Assembly (NCBI GenBank): GCA_016787135.1
Contig: JAEUVK010000188.1
Location: 27,884 to 91,883, forward strand
Origin: Chitinophagaceae bacterium
GTDB taxonomy: Bacteria; Bacteroidota; Bacteroidia; Chitinophagales; Chitinophagaceae
DNA: 64,000 bases
Reading direction: 5' to 3'
The translations under genes and the position numbers were made by a program. Positions 16,268 through 27,000 of this stretch are shown here, one piece after another; position 1 is the stretch's first letter, and each line of letters opens with the position of its first letter. The notes beneath the pieces are model-generated. The model made no database searches and was not told the DNA's origin. It saw only the letters and a list, made by a program, of their open reading frames with translations.

Positions 16268-19200
16268 TTATTCGGGAATAATGATCGAAATAGTACTGCC
16301 CGCCCCCGGCCTGCTTTCAATATTCAATGTAGCTCCTACTGTCTTCAACAGGTCTTTAATGATCAGGAATCCGAGACCGTGCCCTTTGCGGTTGTCCACG
16401 TTGGCGGATGAAATGACCACATGATCTGCCATAAGGCTTTGAATTTTTTCAGGCGTCATTCCCACCCCTTCATCCTTCACGCTGATGATAACCACATTGT
16501 TTTTTGTTTCTGTACTCACAGAGATCGTTCCTTTCTCAGAAAAATTGATGGCATTGGTGAGAAGGTTGTACACAAGTATCTTCACAGGCTCATAGAACTG
16601 GTATATCTCCGACTCTTTGTCAATAGCATTCACTATACGAAGACCTTTCTGCTGCGCCAGTGAATTCAGGATACCCAGCACCTGACTCACCATCTCATAC
16701 AGATTGAATATTTCTTTGGTCAGCCTCCTGTTCTCATTCTGGTATTTGATCCAGTTCAGGATATTGGTGGAAAGCAATTGAAGTTCCTGCGAAGTATTCG
16801 TCATTTCCTGTATGGTCTCCTGTTGTAATTCTTCGGGCATCTGTTTTCTTTTTTCCAATAAGTTCTTACCAGCTACCGTTAAAAATTTCAATGGTGTCAC
16901 GATATCATGACTGATAATGGAGATCAGCCTTGTTTTAATGCTGTTGTTCTTTTCAAGTATCTCATTTTGCTCCTGTAGTTCTTTTGTTTTTTCGGCTACC
17001 TGTTGTTCCAGCTTACGCTGACGAATCTTGTATTGCCTTGTACGTACCTGCAGGTAAAGCGCCACCAGCCCAAAAGCTGCCACCAGGCACAGCAGGTAGA
17101 ACCACCAGCGTTTGTACCAGGGAATACTGATATGAAAGACGAGTTCTTTATACGAATAATCTTCTTTGCCGAAACCATTCCGTTTTCGTATCAGTAATTT
17201 GTAATCTCCCTGTGGCAGATTGCTGAAACGTATCTCCATTCCCCTGTCGATATTGACAGGCCTCCATTCTTTTTCATTATTCAAACGGTAATCAATATAG
17301 ATATTCTCTTTATGACACCAGGCAGAAAAGCCCGGTTTGATGATGATCTCAGTTGTTTGCTCCGGTAATTTCAGAAGGTGGATGGAATCCGGGTTTAATA
17401 ACACAGCATCTGCGGAAAACTGGTCAATGTAAATTTCTCCTTCCGGCAAGTCAGGAATGGCGTTTTCAGGATCTACCCACAGCAACCCATCCATGGAAGG
17501 AAAAGAAATGATCTTATCTTTCTTCAGCAGGGCGCAGGGGGTACAGCCGCCGTTCAGTTCGGTCATATCCATTCCATCATTCTGGCCGAAATAATAGTAA
17601 TACACAGAAGCGGTATCATTGTCAAACGACCCGATCAGCTCACGAAGACTTGTTTTAAATAGTCCTTTATTACTGCTGATCCAGCAATACCCGGCATCGT
17701 CTTTTACGAAACAGTGGGTAAACAGCAGGTATTTATTCTTGTCCAGCGGCAAAGCTCTTACTTTACCATTCTTATACAGGAACAGGCCACCCCCATAAGT
17801 ACCGATAAAGATGTTATTCTCATATTGCCAGATGGCCCGCACGCAATAGTTACCGGCGTTGAAGATCGTATCCAGCAGGCCGGTACGGGTATCAAAACGC
17901 AGCAGTGAATTGCAGGTGGCGATGATGAGGACACCGGGCTCGGTTTCCTGCATATCAAAATGGATGCGTGAAAAGCCATCCTGCGGGTGATGGTAAACCT
18001 CCTGTAGTGTATCCCCATTCAGCCGGAAAATGCCGTTGTTGTCTGCGACATAGGTCTGCCCGAGGGAAGCAGCTACTACGTTCTCGTTCACCATCCTGAT
18101 CTTTTCAAACACGTAGGTGCGGCGGGTCTTGTAGCTATACTTATGCAAATAACTGTAAGGAAGAGGTGGCCTTGTTTGTGTAAACCAGAGCAGCGAATCA
18201 CCGGTAAGAAAAACACTATTACTGAATTTTCTCTCAACAGGAAGCTTTTGCACACTTTGTAGGCTTTTTCCAATGACATGGCCTTCGTTGGTCAGGATAT
18301 TGCCACCGGTCAGCTCCACCTGTGCATAGTAAGAGGTTCGCTGGTTAGGGTCTGTGTTTTCTTTTCGCAACGTTTCTACCTTATTGGCAGTAATGATCAC
18401 CACGCCCTTTGAATCGGTCCCGATAAAAAGCGTTTTTCTTTTTTCATGGTAAAAGGCGAATTTGATCAGGATATTTTCAGGTACCTGGTCACAAATAAGA
18501 CGGGCTTTTAATTCTCCTTCTTCGTACCGAAGCGACCAGGCCTTTTGTTTATTGAATAACAATGGCTGACTTCTTCCGTTTTCCCATATAAAAACATTAT
18601 ATGGGTCGTCCAGTATATCCCCGGTTACTTCATTTCTTACATGAACCGGTGTAAAACGACCGAAAGGCCTTTCCAGCAGGTAAATGGCATTCTGTCTTTC
18701 ACGAACAAAAAAATTAGTATCCGCTTTGAACCCGGAGTTGATGACCATATTGGCCGGGGAGACCTGTACCGGTTGCCGGATTGTTTGTGAATAATAAAAT
18801 AACCGGCCCATGTGTACGACGAAAGAAGCCGTATCGCCCAGTGCTAGCATCTTATCAAACTGCAGGCTGTAGGGTCCTGTCTTTGAAAAGTCCACATCGG
18901 TTTTATATAGCGCCTCCGATACGGCGATAGATACCATGTTATTGTTCGGGTTGTTGAACAACTGCTTTTTTTCATCAAAGACCAGCTTGTTCTTCTGCAG
19001 GTGAAAGATGTTGCCGGTATAATCGGCGGTAAATACCTTTCCGGCATTATTCTTTACAACAAAAAGGATCCTTTCGTTGACGATATGCGGGTTGTCTTCT
19101 TTTCCGTAAACCTTAAATTCCATTCCATTGTACCGGACCACACCTGCTTCCGTGCCTATCCATAAAAAACCGGTTTCTTCGTCCCACTGAAGGCCTTTGA

Positions 19201-19324
19201 TACCATTGGAGGGTAACCCGTTCTCTGTATTGAATTGCTGAATATGGAACTTCGCCGGGTCCTGTGATGAACACGGTAATGTATAGGATAAAAAAAGTAA
19301 CAGTAAGATAAAAGCGGAACGCAT
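16268..19324 (-). CDS. Two-component sensor histidine kinase with periplasmic beta-propeller (Reg_prop) and Y_Y_Y domain
   Basis: A 1018-residue membrane kinase. After the signal peptide, residues about 25-680 form two-component-type propeller repeats (GLPSNGIKGLQWDEE, GFLWIGTEAGVVRYNG, CWISSNKGLFK), followed by a Y_Y_Y domain, one transmembrane helix (WWFYLLCLVAAFGLVALYL), a coiled coil and a HisKA domain with the phospho-acceptor His806 in ISIISHDIVTPLKFL. The ATPase has N-box NLLTNAINFSEKG and G-boxes DEGVGM and GHGLGF. It lacks the receiver and AraC modules of classical one-piece hybrids. The ATG at 19324 is preferred over a TTG at 19342. It follows the response regulator gene by 33 nt and should phosphorylate that protein. 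The ligand is unknown. Confidence 0.9.
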   Translation of the reverse strand: MRSAFILLLLFLSYTLPCSSQDPAKFHIQQFNTENGLPSNGIKGLQWDEETGFLWIGTEAGVVRYNGMEFKVYGKEDNPHIVNERILFVVKNNAGKVFTADYTGNIFHLQKNKLVFDEKKQLFNNPNNNMVSIAVSEALYKTDVDFSKTGPYSLQFDKMLALGDTASFVVHMGRLFYYSQTIRQPVQVSPANMVINSGFKADTNFFVRERQNAIYLLERPFGRFTPVHVRNEVTGDILDDPYNVFIWENGRSQPLLFNKQKAWSLRYEEGELKARLICDQVPENILIKFAFYHEKRKTLFIGTDSKGVVIITANKVETLRKENTDPNQRTSYYAQVELTGGNILTNEGHVIGKSLQSVQKLPVERKFSNSVFLTGDSLLWFTQTRPPLPYSYLHKYSYKTRRTYVFEKIRMVNENVVAASLGQTYVADNNGIFRLNGDTLQEVYHHPQDGFSRIHFDMQETEPGVLIIATCNSLLRFDTRTGLLDTIFNAGNYCVRAIWQYENNIFIGTYGGGLFLYKNGKVRALPLDKNKYLLFTHCFVKDDAGYCWISSNKGLFKTSLRELIGSFDNDTASVYYYYFGQNDGMDMTELNGGCTPCALLKKDKIISFPSMDGLLWVDPENAIPDLPEGEIYIDQFSADAVLLNPDSIHLLKLPEQTTEIIIKPGFSAWCHKENIYIDYRLNNEKEWRPVNIDRGMEIRFSNLPQGDYKLLIRKRNGFGKEDYSYKELVFHISIPWYKRWWFYLLCLVAAFGLVALYLQVRTRQYKIRQRKLEQQVAEKTKELQEQNEILEKNNSIKTRLISIISHDIVTPLKFLTVAGKNLLEKRKQMPEELQQETIQEMTNTSQELQLLSTNILNWIKYQNENRRLTKEIFNLYEMVSQVLGILNSLAQQKGLRIVNAIDKESEIYQFYEPVKILVYNLLTNAINFSEKGTISVSTETKNNVVIISVKDEGVGMTPEKIQSLMADHVVISSANVDNRKGHGLGFLIIKDLLKTVGATLNIESRPGAGSTISIIIPE

Positions 19325-19357
19325 AGCCGTTTGTCCGAACAAGTTACTGTTTCCTGC

Positions 19358-20014
19358 TTAATAATTCACGTTGTACAATGTGGCCAACTCCATCAGTTCT
19401 TTGATATTGCCTGCATTGGTTTTTTCATATATCCGGTTCTTGATAGTAGAAACGGTGTTCATTTTCAGATTCAGTGTTTCGGCGATCTCTTTGGTACCAA
19501 CCCCTTTTAAAACATAATGCAGTATTTCAAGTTCTCTTGGCGCCAGTGATTTGAAAGGATTGTCATGGTGATGGATATTGTTCTTCCGTACCGGCGCTTC
19601 ATTTTGCAGGAATTTCTGAAGCATCTGTATCATCTCTTCTTCCCCGACTGACTTTGACAGGTAATAATGAATACCGTATTGTTTCAATGCTTCACCATAT
19701 ATTTCGGCAGGCTGCATAGAAAAAATAAGAATGTGGAGATCGGGATATACCCTTCGGATATTGGGGATCACCTCAAGAGTGCTTCCGTCAGATAAAATAA
19801 TATCAAGAATAAGATGCGTGTATTTTCTCTTGACCAGCTCTTTCATCAGTTCGTTACAGGTAGCCACTTCGGAAATATCTGCATACCCGATAGAAAGCTG
19901 TATCTGCAACTTCAATCCTTTACGGATCATGCTGTGGTCATCTGCTATCAGGATCTTTGGTTGTATCATTTTTCCGGCCCCGGGATAAAGGTCATTTTGT
20001 GTACTAATTTCCAT
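19358..20014 (-). CDS. LuxR/NarL-family response regulator
   Basis: A 218-residue transcription factor with an N-terminal receiver (ILIADDHSM acidic patch; phospho-acceptor Asp71 in LILDIILSDGS, numbered from the first ATG) and a C-terminal LuxR helix-turn-helix (LAPRELEILHYVLKGVGTKE, then LNLKMNTVSTIKNRI). Two starts are possible: 20014, preceded by an AGGAG-like stretch and A-rich bases, and 19969, which begins MIQPKILIADDH and places the acceptor at Asp56. It lies upstream of its probable partner kinase in one operon and next to the T9SS cargo locus, which may be a target. Confidence 0.9.
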   Translation of the reverse strand: MEISTQNDLYPGAGKMIQPKILIADDHSMIRKGLKLQIQLSIGYADISEVATCNELMKELVKRKYTHLILDIILSDGSTLEVIPNIRRVYPDLHILIFSMQPAEIYGEALKQYGIHYYLSKSVGEEEMIQMLQKFLQNEAPVRKNNIHHHDNPFKSLAPRELEILHYVLKGVGTKEIAETLNLKMNTVSTIKNRIYEKTNAGNIKELMELATLYNVNY

Positions 20015-20122
20015 ATTTTATTTCTCCTGCCTGTAGAATTTAGTATAAATAATCTCAGTAATAAGACGTTCTTCTCCTTCATGTCCCCTTATCTTATTAG
20101 GTACAGCATGAATTACCCGCCA

Positions 20123-23100
20123 TTATCTTATCAGAACAAATGTGCCCTTCAACACCTGTGGTTGCGATGAATTGATGTCTGTGTATTGCATGGTATAGAT
20201 ATATACCGCCGACGACTGGTCCACACCGCCCAGTTTTCCATCCCATCCTTTGGATTTATCCGTTGTCTGGAAGACGATCTCCCCCCACCTGTTGAAGACC
20301 TTCATGTCAAACTTTGTTACAGTCTCTGTACCCAGTGCTTTAAACAGGTCATTCCGGCCATCATTGTTCGGAGTAAAGGCTGTTGGTATAAAAACTTTAC
20401 AAACCCCTTTGGAAACAATGATATCATCCGTCGTTGACCCGCAATTGTTAGTGGCGGTCAGTGAATAGGATCCCGGAAGAGTAATTGTATAAGATGAATT
20501 TGCCGAACCATCCTGCCAGGCTAATTGCCATCCATTATTGATAGCGGGGTTCAGAACAAGGGGGCTTCCGGGACAAACGACCTGGTCGGGTCCCAATGTG
20601 AACCGGGGTTTGAGATTGTGCGTGATCCTTATCGTATCTGATCTTTTACAGCCATTGAGATTGACCTCGACCGAATACAAGCCAGGAAGCGTTGCATTGA
20701 AAACAGGATTGGTGCTGCCGTCCTGCCAAAGGTAAGTGGCGTTGGGATAAGCAGCGTCCAATGAAACATTGGCTCCTTCGCATACAGCTACATCATTTCC
20801 AAGATTTACAACCGGTAATGGTTTAACGGCGGTAATGAACATGCTGTCGCGGAACAGACAACCATTATTCACTTCACACCAGTAGAGACCAGCCTGGTAA
20901 GCCTTGATAGCGGGAGTAGTGGCACCATTGTTCCATAAATAACTGATAGCCCCGGCAGCTGCAGCATTCAATGTTACTGTATCGCCCTGGCAAATATCTT
21001 TATCAACCCCCAGGTTGAACACAGGGAATGGGGTAAAAGTAATTTTGATGCTGTCTCTTTTTGTACACCCGTTGCTGTTCCTTACTTCCACCCAGTATAA
21101 ACCTGAAATAGCAGCAGTATAAGTAGCATTAGCTGAACCATCCTGCCAGAGATAAGTACAATTGGGGTTTGTAGCGTCAAGTGTTACGGGACTATTACCA
21201 CAAATTGAAATATCACTCCCGAGATTGACAACAGGTTTAGATACTACCGCTGTTATTATTATGCTATCCCTGAAAATACAGCCATTATTCACCTCACACC
21301 AGTATAGTCCGGCCTGGTAAGTTTTAATAGTAGGGGTAGTAGCCCCTGTATTCCACAAATAACTGATAGCGCCGGGTATGGCGGCATTCAATGTCAATGT
21401 ATCGCCCTGGCAAACGGGGGTATCTGTCCCAAGATTGAAAACAGGAACAGTATTAAATGCAATATTGATACTATCCCTTTTTGTACACCCGCTGCTATTC
21501 TTTACTTCCACCCAATACAGACCTGAAATGGTGGCGATGTAAGTGGCGTTGGTCGAACCATCCTGCCAGAGATAAGTACAATTAGGATTAGTTGCATCAA
21601 GTGTTATAGGATTATTGCCGCATACAGCAATATCATTTCCAAGATTAACAACCGGCCTTGGGATCACCGCAGTAATGGTCATGCTGTCACGGAAGATACA
21701 GCCATTGTTTACCTCACACCAGTAAAGGCCTGCCTGGTAAGCTGTAATGGTGGGGGTCGTAGCACCTGTATTCCATAAATAACCAGTAGCGCCTGTTACT
21801 GCAGCATTCAATGTTACTGTATCGCCCTGACAAATATCTTTATCAGGGCCGAGGTTGAAGACGGGTAATGAATTAAAAGCGATATTGATACTGTCTCTTT
21901 TTATGCAGCCACTGCTGTTCCTTACTTCCACCCAGTACAAGCCGGAAGTGGCCGCTGTGTAAGTGGCATTGGTTGAGCCATCCTGCCAGAGATAAGTAGA
22001 GTTTGGATTAGCCGCATTAAGTATAACCGGGTTATTGCCACACACAGAAATATCATTTCCGAGATTGACGACTGGCCGCAGGTTTACTGTAAGTGAAAGG
22101 CTGTCCCTGAAAATGCAACCTTCTTTATTGACATCACACCAATATATACCCGCCAACCCGGTATTGATAATGGCTGTACCGGCACCGGTACTCCAGAGAT
22201 AACTTGTAGCACCGGCCACTGTTGCATTTAATGTAAGTATATTGTTTTCACAGATGGCTGTATCAGCCCCTAAGTTATACACCGGGATGGGCTTGAATAT
22301 AACATTGATACTGTCCCTGCTGGTACATCCCATACTATTGGTGGCCTGCACCCAGTATAGTCCCGCTATGGTAGCAAGGAAAGTGGGATTGGTGCTTCCA
22401 TCCTGCCAGACAAAAGTATTGGTACTTCCCGCGGCTGATGAATTCAGCAAAACACTTGTGCCTCCGCAAACCAATGTATCCGGGCCAAGATTAATATTAA
22501 TACTGCTCGTACTTACCTGTCTCCTGATCGTATCCTGTCCGCAATTGGTAAACTTTATCAGCTGCACAGTATAAAGACCGGGAGCAGAAAAAACGTGAAC
22601 AGGATTGATCTGGGTGGATGAGTTATTAGCACCTGATGCCGGATCACCAAAGTCCCAAAGTACAGAGGTCGTATTCGGCTGAAGGGTATAATTGAAATTT
22701 ACTGACAATCCCGGGCAATTGACCACATGCGTAAAACTATCAACCGGATAAAAATAGCTTTGAATAAATGTTGGCAGGCCAAAAGAAGATGCCTGGTTAG
22801 GTAATGTATATTGAATGGCGTTGGTTACAAAATTGCAACCTGAACCATACACATTCGGGTTGTCAATGCTGGCTATATGTTTATAGGTATTCTTGGCCAT
22901 ATACATTTTGCCATCCGGTGCTATCTGGAGCGCCGCATAGGTTTGAATCGGATCCGAATTCTGTGATATCACCTGTTTGGACGCACTGATGGCGGCGGGA
23001 GTACCCAATGTCACATCATACTGCAGCAGGGCATTTCTTTTTTGTGCATTGGCAGGATCAACATAAAAGATAGTTGTATAAACCAGTTTGCTGTCAGGTG

Positions 23101-23902
23101 AAAATTCTACGCCATAAGGTTTGTAATGATTCTCCGAAGCAAGGAACAGGCTAAGAGAATTGGATACCACCCCGGTAGCATTATTAAAATCGCTTACATC
23201 CGTATTTACATTCAGGTGTGCCGCTGCAATTCTTTTTCCATCAGGCGAGGCTTTGAGGTATCCTAACGTGGCAGAGTCGCCTGCCGGCAGCGTTACACCG
23301 GTATTACTGATAACGGGTGTGGTATTTATTCCCGTTGGTGAAACAAGAAAAGAATAATATGTATTGGAAACGGTACCATGTGTGAGCACCCAAATATCCC
23401 TGTTATTGCAATGTTTTACTGCTGTGATCTTTTCTACCACATTCAGTTGCAGGGTAACATTTTTTATTTCTACATCTCCCCGTCCGCCATCAAGGGTCAT
23501 ATTGACAACAGAATACGTTAACCCTCTTGGGCCCGCCTGTGCATCCACAGTAAATACATAATACCTTGTGGTGTCGCCGATCTTAGGGACAATAATAGCA
23601 GACTGGGTGGAAGTAAAACTTCCGAATAAGCCCGTACCATTGGGCATCACCTGGTGAAGCCTGTTCCAGATCGTGGTACCTTCAGTATAGAAAAGGAGAT
23701 TACCGTTAACATCACTGATAGTGGCCACCCCTTCTGTGGTATTCAGTTGCCCGTTATTCAGGGGTACTGCTGCTCCGCTATTAAAATCCAGGCCCAGGAA
23801 GCGGCCAAAATACCAGACATTGGCTTCCTTTTGTTGCGCATACAAATACTGCACGTAGAGTAAGAGCAGCATACAAAGACCATATTTTAAAAATATCCGC
23901 AT
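20123..23902 (-). CDS. Giant secreted protein with beta-propeller, PKD domain, tandem Ig-like repeats and T9SS type-B C-terminal domain
   Basis: A 1259-residue protein with signal peptide (LLLYVQYLYAQ). Residues about 28-390 look like a propeller (ANVWYFGRFLGLDFNSG, then a DGKMYMAKNTYKHIA-like segment). A PKD domain follows (SVLWDFGDPASG). Then come about eleven Ig-like units with the alternating signatures VVNLGxDxxxCxxxxxxLDA / SYLWNTGATTPxI / YWCEVNNGC and YLWQDGSTNATY / YWVEVxNSxGC. The C-terminal about 90 residues (FIPTAFTPNNDGRNDLF, FNRWGEIVFQT, WDGKLGG, FVLIR) are a type-B (CHU_C) sorting domain, so export by T9SS to the surface or medium is expected. It is divergent from another type-B cargo gene. 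Confidence 0.9.
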   Translation of the reverse strand: MRIFLKYGLCMLLLLYVQYLYAQQKEANVWYFGRFLGLDFNSGAAVPLNNGQLNTTEGVATISDVNGNLLFYTEGTTIWNRLHQVMPNGTGLFGSFTSTQSAIIVPKIGDTTRYYVFTVDAQAGPRGLTYSVVNMTLDGGRGDVEIKNVTLQLNVVEKITAVKHCNNRDIWVLTHGTVSNTYYSFLVSPTGINTTPVISNTGVTLPAGDSATLGYLKASPDGKRIAAAHLNVNTDVSDFNNATGVVSNSLSLFLASENHYKPYGVEFSPDSKLVYTTIFYVDPANAQKRNALLQYDVTLGTPAAISASKQVISQNSDPIQTYAALQIAPDGKMYMAKNTYKHIASIDNPNVYGSGCNFVTNAIQYTLPNQASSFGLPTFIQSYFYPVDSFTHVVNCPGLSVNFNYTLQPNTTSVLWDFGDPASGANNSSTQINPVHVFSAPGLYTVQLIKFTNCGQDTIRRQVSTSSININLGPDTLVCGGTSVLLNSSAAGSTNTFVWQDGSTNPTFLATIAGLYWVQATNSMGCTSRDSINVIFKPIPVYNLGADTAICENNILTLNATVAGATSYLWSTGAGTAIINTGLAGIYWCDVNKEGCIFRDSLSLTVNLRPVVNLGNDISVCGNNPVILNAANPNSTYLWQDGSTNATYTAATSGLYWVEVRNSSGCIKRDSINIAFNSLPVFNLGPDKDICQGDTVTLNAAVTGATGYLWNTGATTPTITAYQAGLYWCEVNNGCIFRDSMTITAVIPRPVVNLGNDIAVCGNNPITLDATNPNCTYLWQDGSTNATYIATISGLYWVEVKNSSGCTKRDSINIAFNTVPVFNLGTDTPVCQGDTLTLNAAIPGAISYLWNTGATTPTIKTYQAGLYWCEVNNGCIFRDSIIITAVVSKPVVNLGSDISICGNSPVTLDATNPNCTYLWQDGSANATYTAAISGLYWVEVRNSNGCTKRDSIKITFTPFPVFNLGVDKDICQGDTVTLNAAAAGAISYLWNNGATTPAIKAYQAGLYWCEVNNGCLFRDSMFITAVKPLPVVNLGNDVAVCEGANVSLDAAYPNATYLWQDGSTNPVFNATLPGLYSVEVNLNGCKRSDTIRITHNLKPRFTLGPDQVVCPGSPLVLNPAINNGWQLAWQDGSANSSYTITLPGSYSLTATNNCGSTTDDIIVSKGVCKVFIPTAFTPNNDGRNDLFKALGTETVTKFDMKVFNRWGEIVFQTTDKSKGWDGKLGGVDQSSAVYIYTMQYTDINSSQPQVLKGTFVLIR
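20821..22440 (-). repeat. In-gene tandem repeats with a 420-nt period
   Basis: The same motifs recur at exactly 420-nt steps (for example the segment ending CACACC at 20880, 21300, 21720 and 22140) inside the giant T9SS gene. Each period encodes two Ig-like units, 140 residues in total. Copies between 20821 and 22080 are the most alike; the copy beyond about 22080 is more diverged. Confidence 0.9.
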
Positions 23903-23963
23903 GTAGTTCTGGCAGGATCGTCATGATTGCCGGCAGCTAAATTCCGTAATTGCTCCCCGCAAA

Positions 23964-23983
23964 TTGTAGAACTAATTCTACAA
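23964..23983. promoter_or_regulatory. Perfect inverted repeat between two divergent T9SS cargo genes
   Basis: Arms TTGTAGAA (23964-23971) and TTCTACAA (23976-23983) flank CTAA. On the plus strand the palindrome is followed by GCTTTTTTT. It lies in the 165-nt intergenic region between the gene starts at 23902 and 24068. It may be an operator for both promoters, or a terminator-like hairpin on the plus strand. A related half-site (TGTAGAA) lies upstream of the response regulator gene near 20034. Confidence 0.4.
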
Positions 23984-24067
23984 GCTTTTTTTAAGGAGTG
24001 GATAAGATTTGCACCCTCGAATTTTTTTATTCCTGCCCGTTTATTCACCAAACTAAAAAGCTCAACC

Positions 24068-27000
24068 ATGGCTACACTCTGCTTACAAAGGATGATACGT
24101 GTTTGTTTTGTCTTGCTTTTTTTCACCGGCTGTTTTACTTCCCGTGCACAGGTCAACCCGCCTATGGGTTCAAGCCCCTGGAAGTTTGCCAACCCGACGC
24201 CGATCGGGTATTCATTTACCGACATGTCATTTATAGACAATAATACCGGTCTGGCGGTATCTTCCGGAGGACTTGGTTCCAGCGGCGCCATCATGCGCAC
24301 AACCGACGGTGGCCGTAACTGGCAGGGTGTTCCGTATAAATATGTCACCAGCACCAACTCCGTTTCGATCGCCAGTTTCAATGATGTACAATTCGTAACC
24401 TCTTCTATCGCTTATGCAGTAGGAAGTGGGGGATTGATGGTGAAAAGCTCCGATGGGGGTATGAACTGGAGCCCTGTTACTACTCCGCTTACAGCATTAG
24501 GAAGAAACATCAATGGCTTACATTTTATAAACAAGGATACCGGTTATATTGGAGGGGCAGCTATCAGAACCACCAATACCACCAGTATTGATGATGCTCC
24601 CAAAGTATATTTCACCAGAAATGGCGGTACTACATGGGATTCACTGACAACTCCGTTCAGACGCCAGCAGAATAATGCGACACTAAGTGGCTTTAACCAG
24701 TCAGAGATCCAGCGCATCCATTTCGTGAATGACTCGGTAGGATATGTCAGCGGATCCTGCGGCAATGTAAGCGCCAATTACAGCGCTATACTCTGGAAGA
24801 TTGAAAAGAATATCGTCAGAGATTATAGTTTGCACAGATCCAAGTTTGGCATTACGGCTACCACAGGCAGTTATGCCCCTGCTACCAACACACTCAAAGG
24901 TCTTGTCGGTGTCAATGACTCGCTGGTATTGGTATCGACCCTGAACAATAATATAGTACTAAGAGTACGGACAGGTAAGAACGACAGTACTGCCAGCGCT
25001 GTACCTGCTGTATGGGGCGCTTATGAACCGGGAGTATATGAAATTCTTATCTGGCTCAATAGTACAGCCACACCTTTCCCGGCGAATTTAGCAGGGAACG
25101 TAGCTGGGCAAATGCAGCAATTGAAGAAAGGGCCCGGCGGTAAAATATTTCTTTCTTGTGGTGCAAGCATATTGAGCAGTACAGATAATGGCACTAGCTG
25201 GTCCTTTACCAAACCGCACCCGAATACAGTAGTGTATGGTCATTGGGGATTCAATGCCATGGATGTAACGTCTAACGGAAGAATAGTGGTAGGTACTTTC
25301 AATGGGCTTACGTATGATTCATTACCGGGGTCTCCCTCCTGGCAAACTGTTTATCAGAACAAGAAACCTTTATTCTTCGGGTACGCTGATATGGACTGGG
25401 CAGATGCCTGTAATGGTATCGTGGTCGGATCATCCGGAGCGATCCTGAAAACAAGCGATGCAGGCCGCACATGGGTTGATAATTCCAGTACCGTATTTGA
25501 AGCCGCGCAGATAAGCCTGGCCAGCGTGCAATACCATGCGGTGAACAGTATGTTCTTCCTCGCCGGTAATGCTATTTACAAATCAGCTGACCAGGGCACT
25601 ACCAACGATGCCATCTTCACTGAGCCTGTTGTCAACAGCTCAATATATGCATTCACCATGGTAGGACAGAACAGGGCTTATGCCGTCGCTTATCGTTTTA
25701 GTCCTGCCGTACAAAGGACCCTGATATTCCGGAGCCTGAACGCCAATGCATCAGGGCCTGTATGGGACACGGTAAAAACATTTCCGACCGGAACACTGGC
25801 GCCTCAGTTACGCAATATAAAATTCGCTAACCAGGATACGGGTTATACCTGTGGGAGCCGTGGTAAAGTTTACAGGACAACAGATGGTGGCGCTACATGG
25901 ACAGACGTAAGCCCTGATACAACTGTGAACAGCAATGGTACTGCTACCTATACTGCCTTAAGTGTAGTGACAGGAAAGATCGTGTATGTAGGAGGAAACG
26001 GCCGCAGAATATTTAAATCCACCGACGCGGGTGCTACCTGGACAGACCTGACCATTGCCATACCGGCGCCGCCAACTCCCATTACCAGTTTTACTTCTGT
26101 CGGCAATATTATTATGAATGATGCCAACAATGGTTACTTACATGCGGGCAATATTGTAATGAAAACAACGGACGGATGGGCTACCTGGACCTATGACCTT
26201 GCTCCGGGAGGATTCGCCAACATTGCATTGTATCCGAAAATAGCAGGGCCAATAGATAATAAAAAACTATATGGAATGCCTTTGACAGCGGGTTCTCCGG
26301 TGAACAGTACAAACACCGCTTTCCTGATAGAATACGGCAATGCCGCTGCCTATAATGCTTCTTCAACAGAAACGATTACCAATGCTACCTGCACCAATCC
26401 AAATGGCGGAAGCATTACGATCAATGCAACAGGTGGTATCAGTCCTTATACCTATAGCATCAACAGCGGACCATTCCAATCCACCAATTCGTTCAGTGGT
26501 TTGTCTCAAGGCGCCAAAACGATCGTGATAAAAGACAACGGCTGCCAGACGATCACTAAAACAATTACGGTCGGATTCACCGATAATCTAACACTGAATA
26601 CGAATAATGATACACTGGTTTGTGCCGGGGCGCCCGTTCATCTGCTGGCAACTGCCAACGGCACGGGTCCGGTTTATTCATGGTCACCCGCCGGAGGTTT
26701 ATCAGCTAATAATATCAGTAACCCGGTTGCCATCGTTAACACTAATACAGCTTATACTGTTACCGCCTCATTGAACGGATGCGTAAAAACAAAGACAGTG
26801 AATATTGGTATCAAAGCCAATCCGGCGATCAGTGCAGGCCCCGATAAAACGATAGTGGAAGGGGATGAAGTACAGCTGACCGGAAGCGGTATCCTGAATC
26901 CCGTATCTGTAGCATGGACGCCGACAACTTCTATTATTGCCGGAGCTAATGCATACCAGGCAATGGTGAAACCCAATACTACCACTACCTATACACTGAC

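Noticed and set aside
20821..22440. Regularly spaced repeats that could suggest a CRISPR-like array
   Set aside because: The period is 420 nt, the repeats are inside a continuous reading frame and encode Ig-like domains; there are no short spacers and no cas genes.
23887..24381. Long minus-strand open frame (164 codons) over the start of the T9SS cargo gene
   Set aside because: It overlaps the promoter region and signal-peptide region of the plus-strand gene in full and shows no domain-like pattern; treated as a shadow frame.
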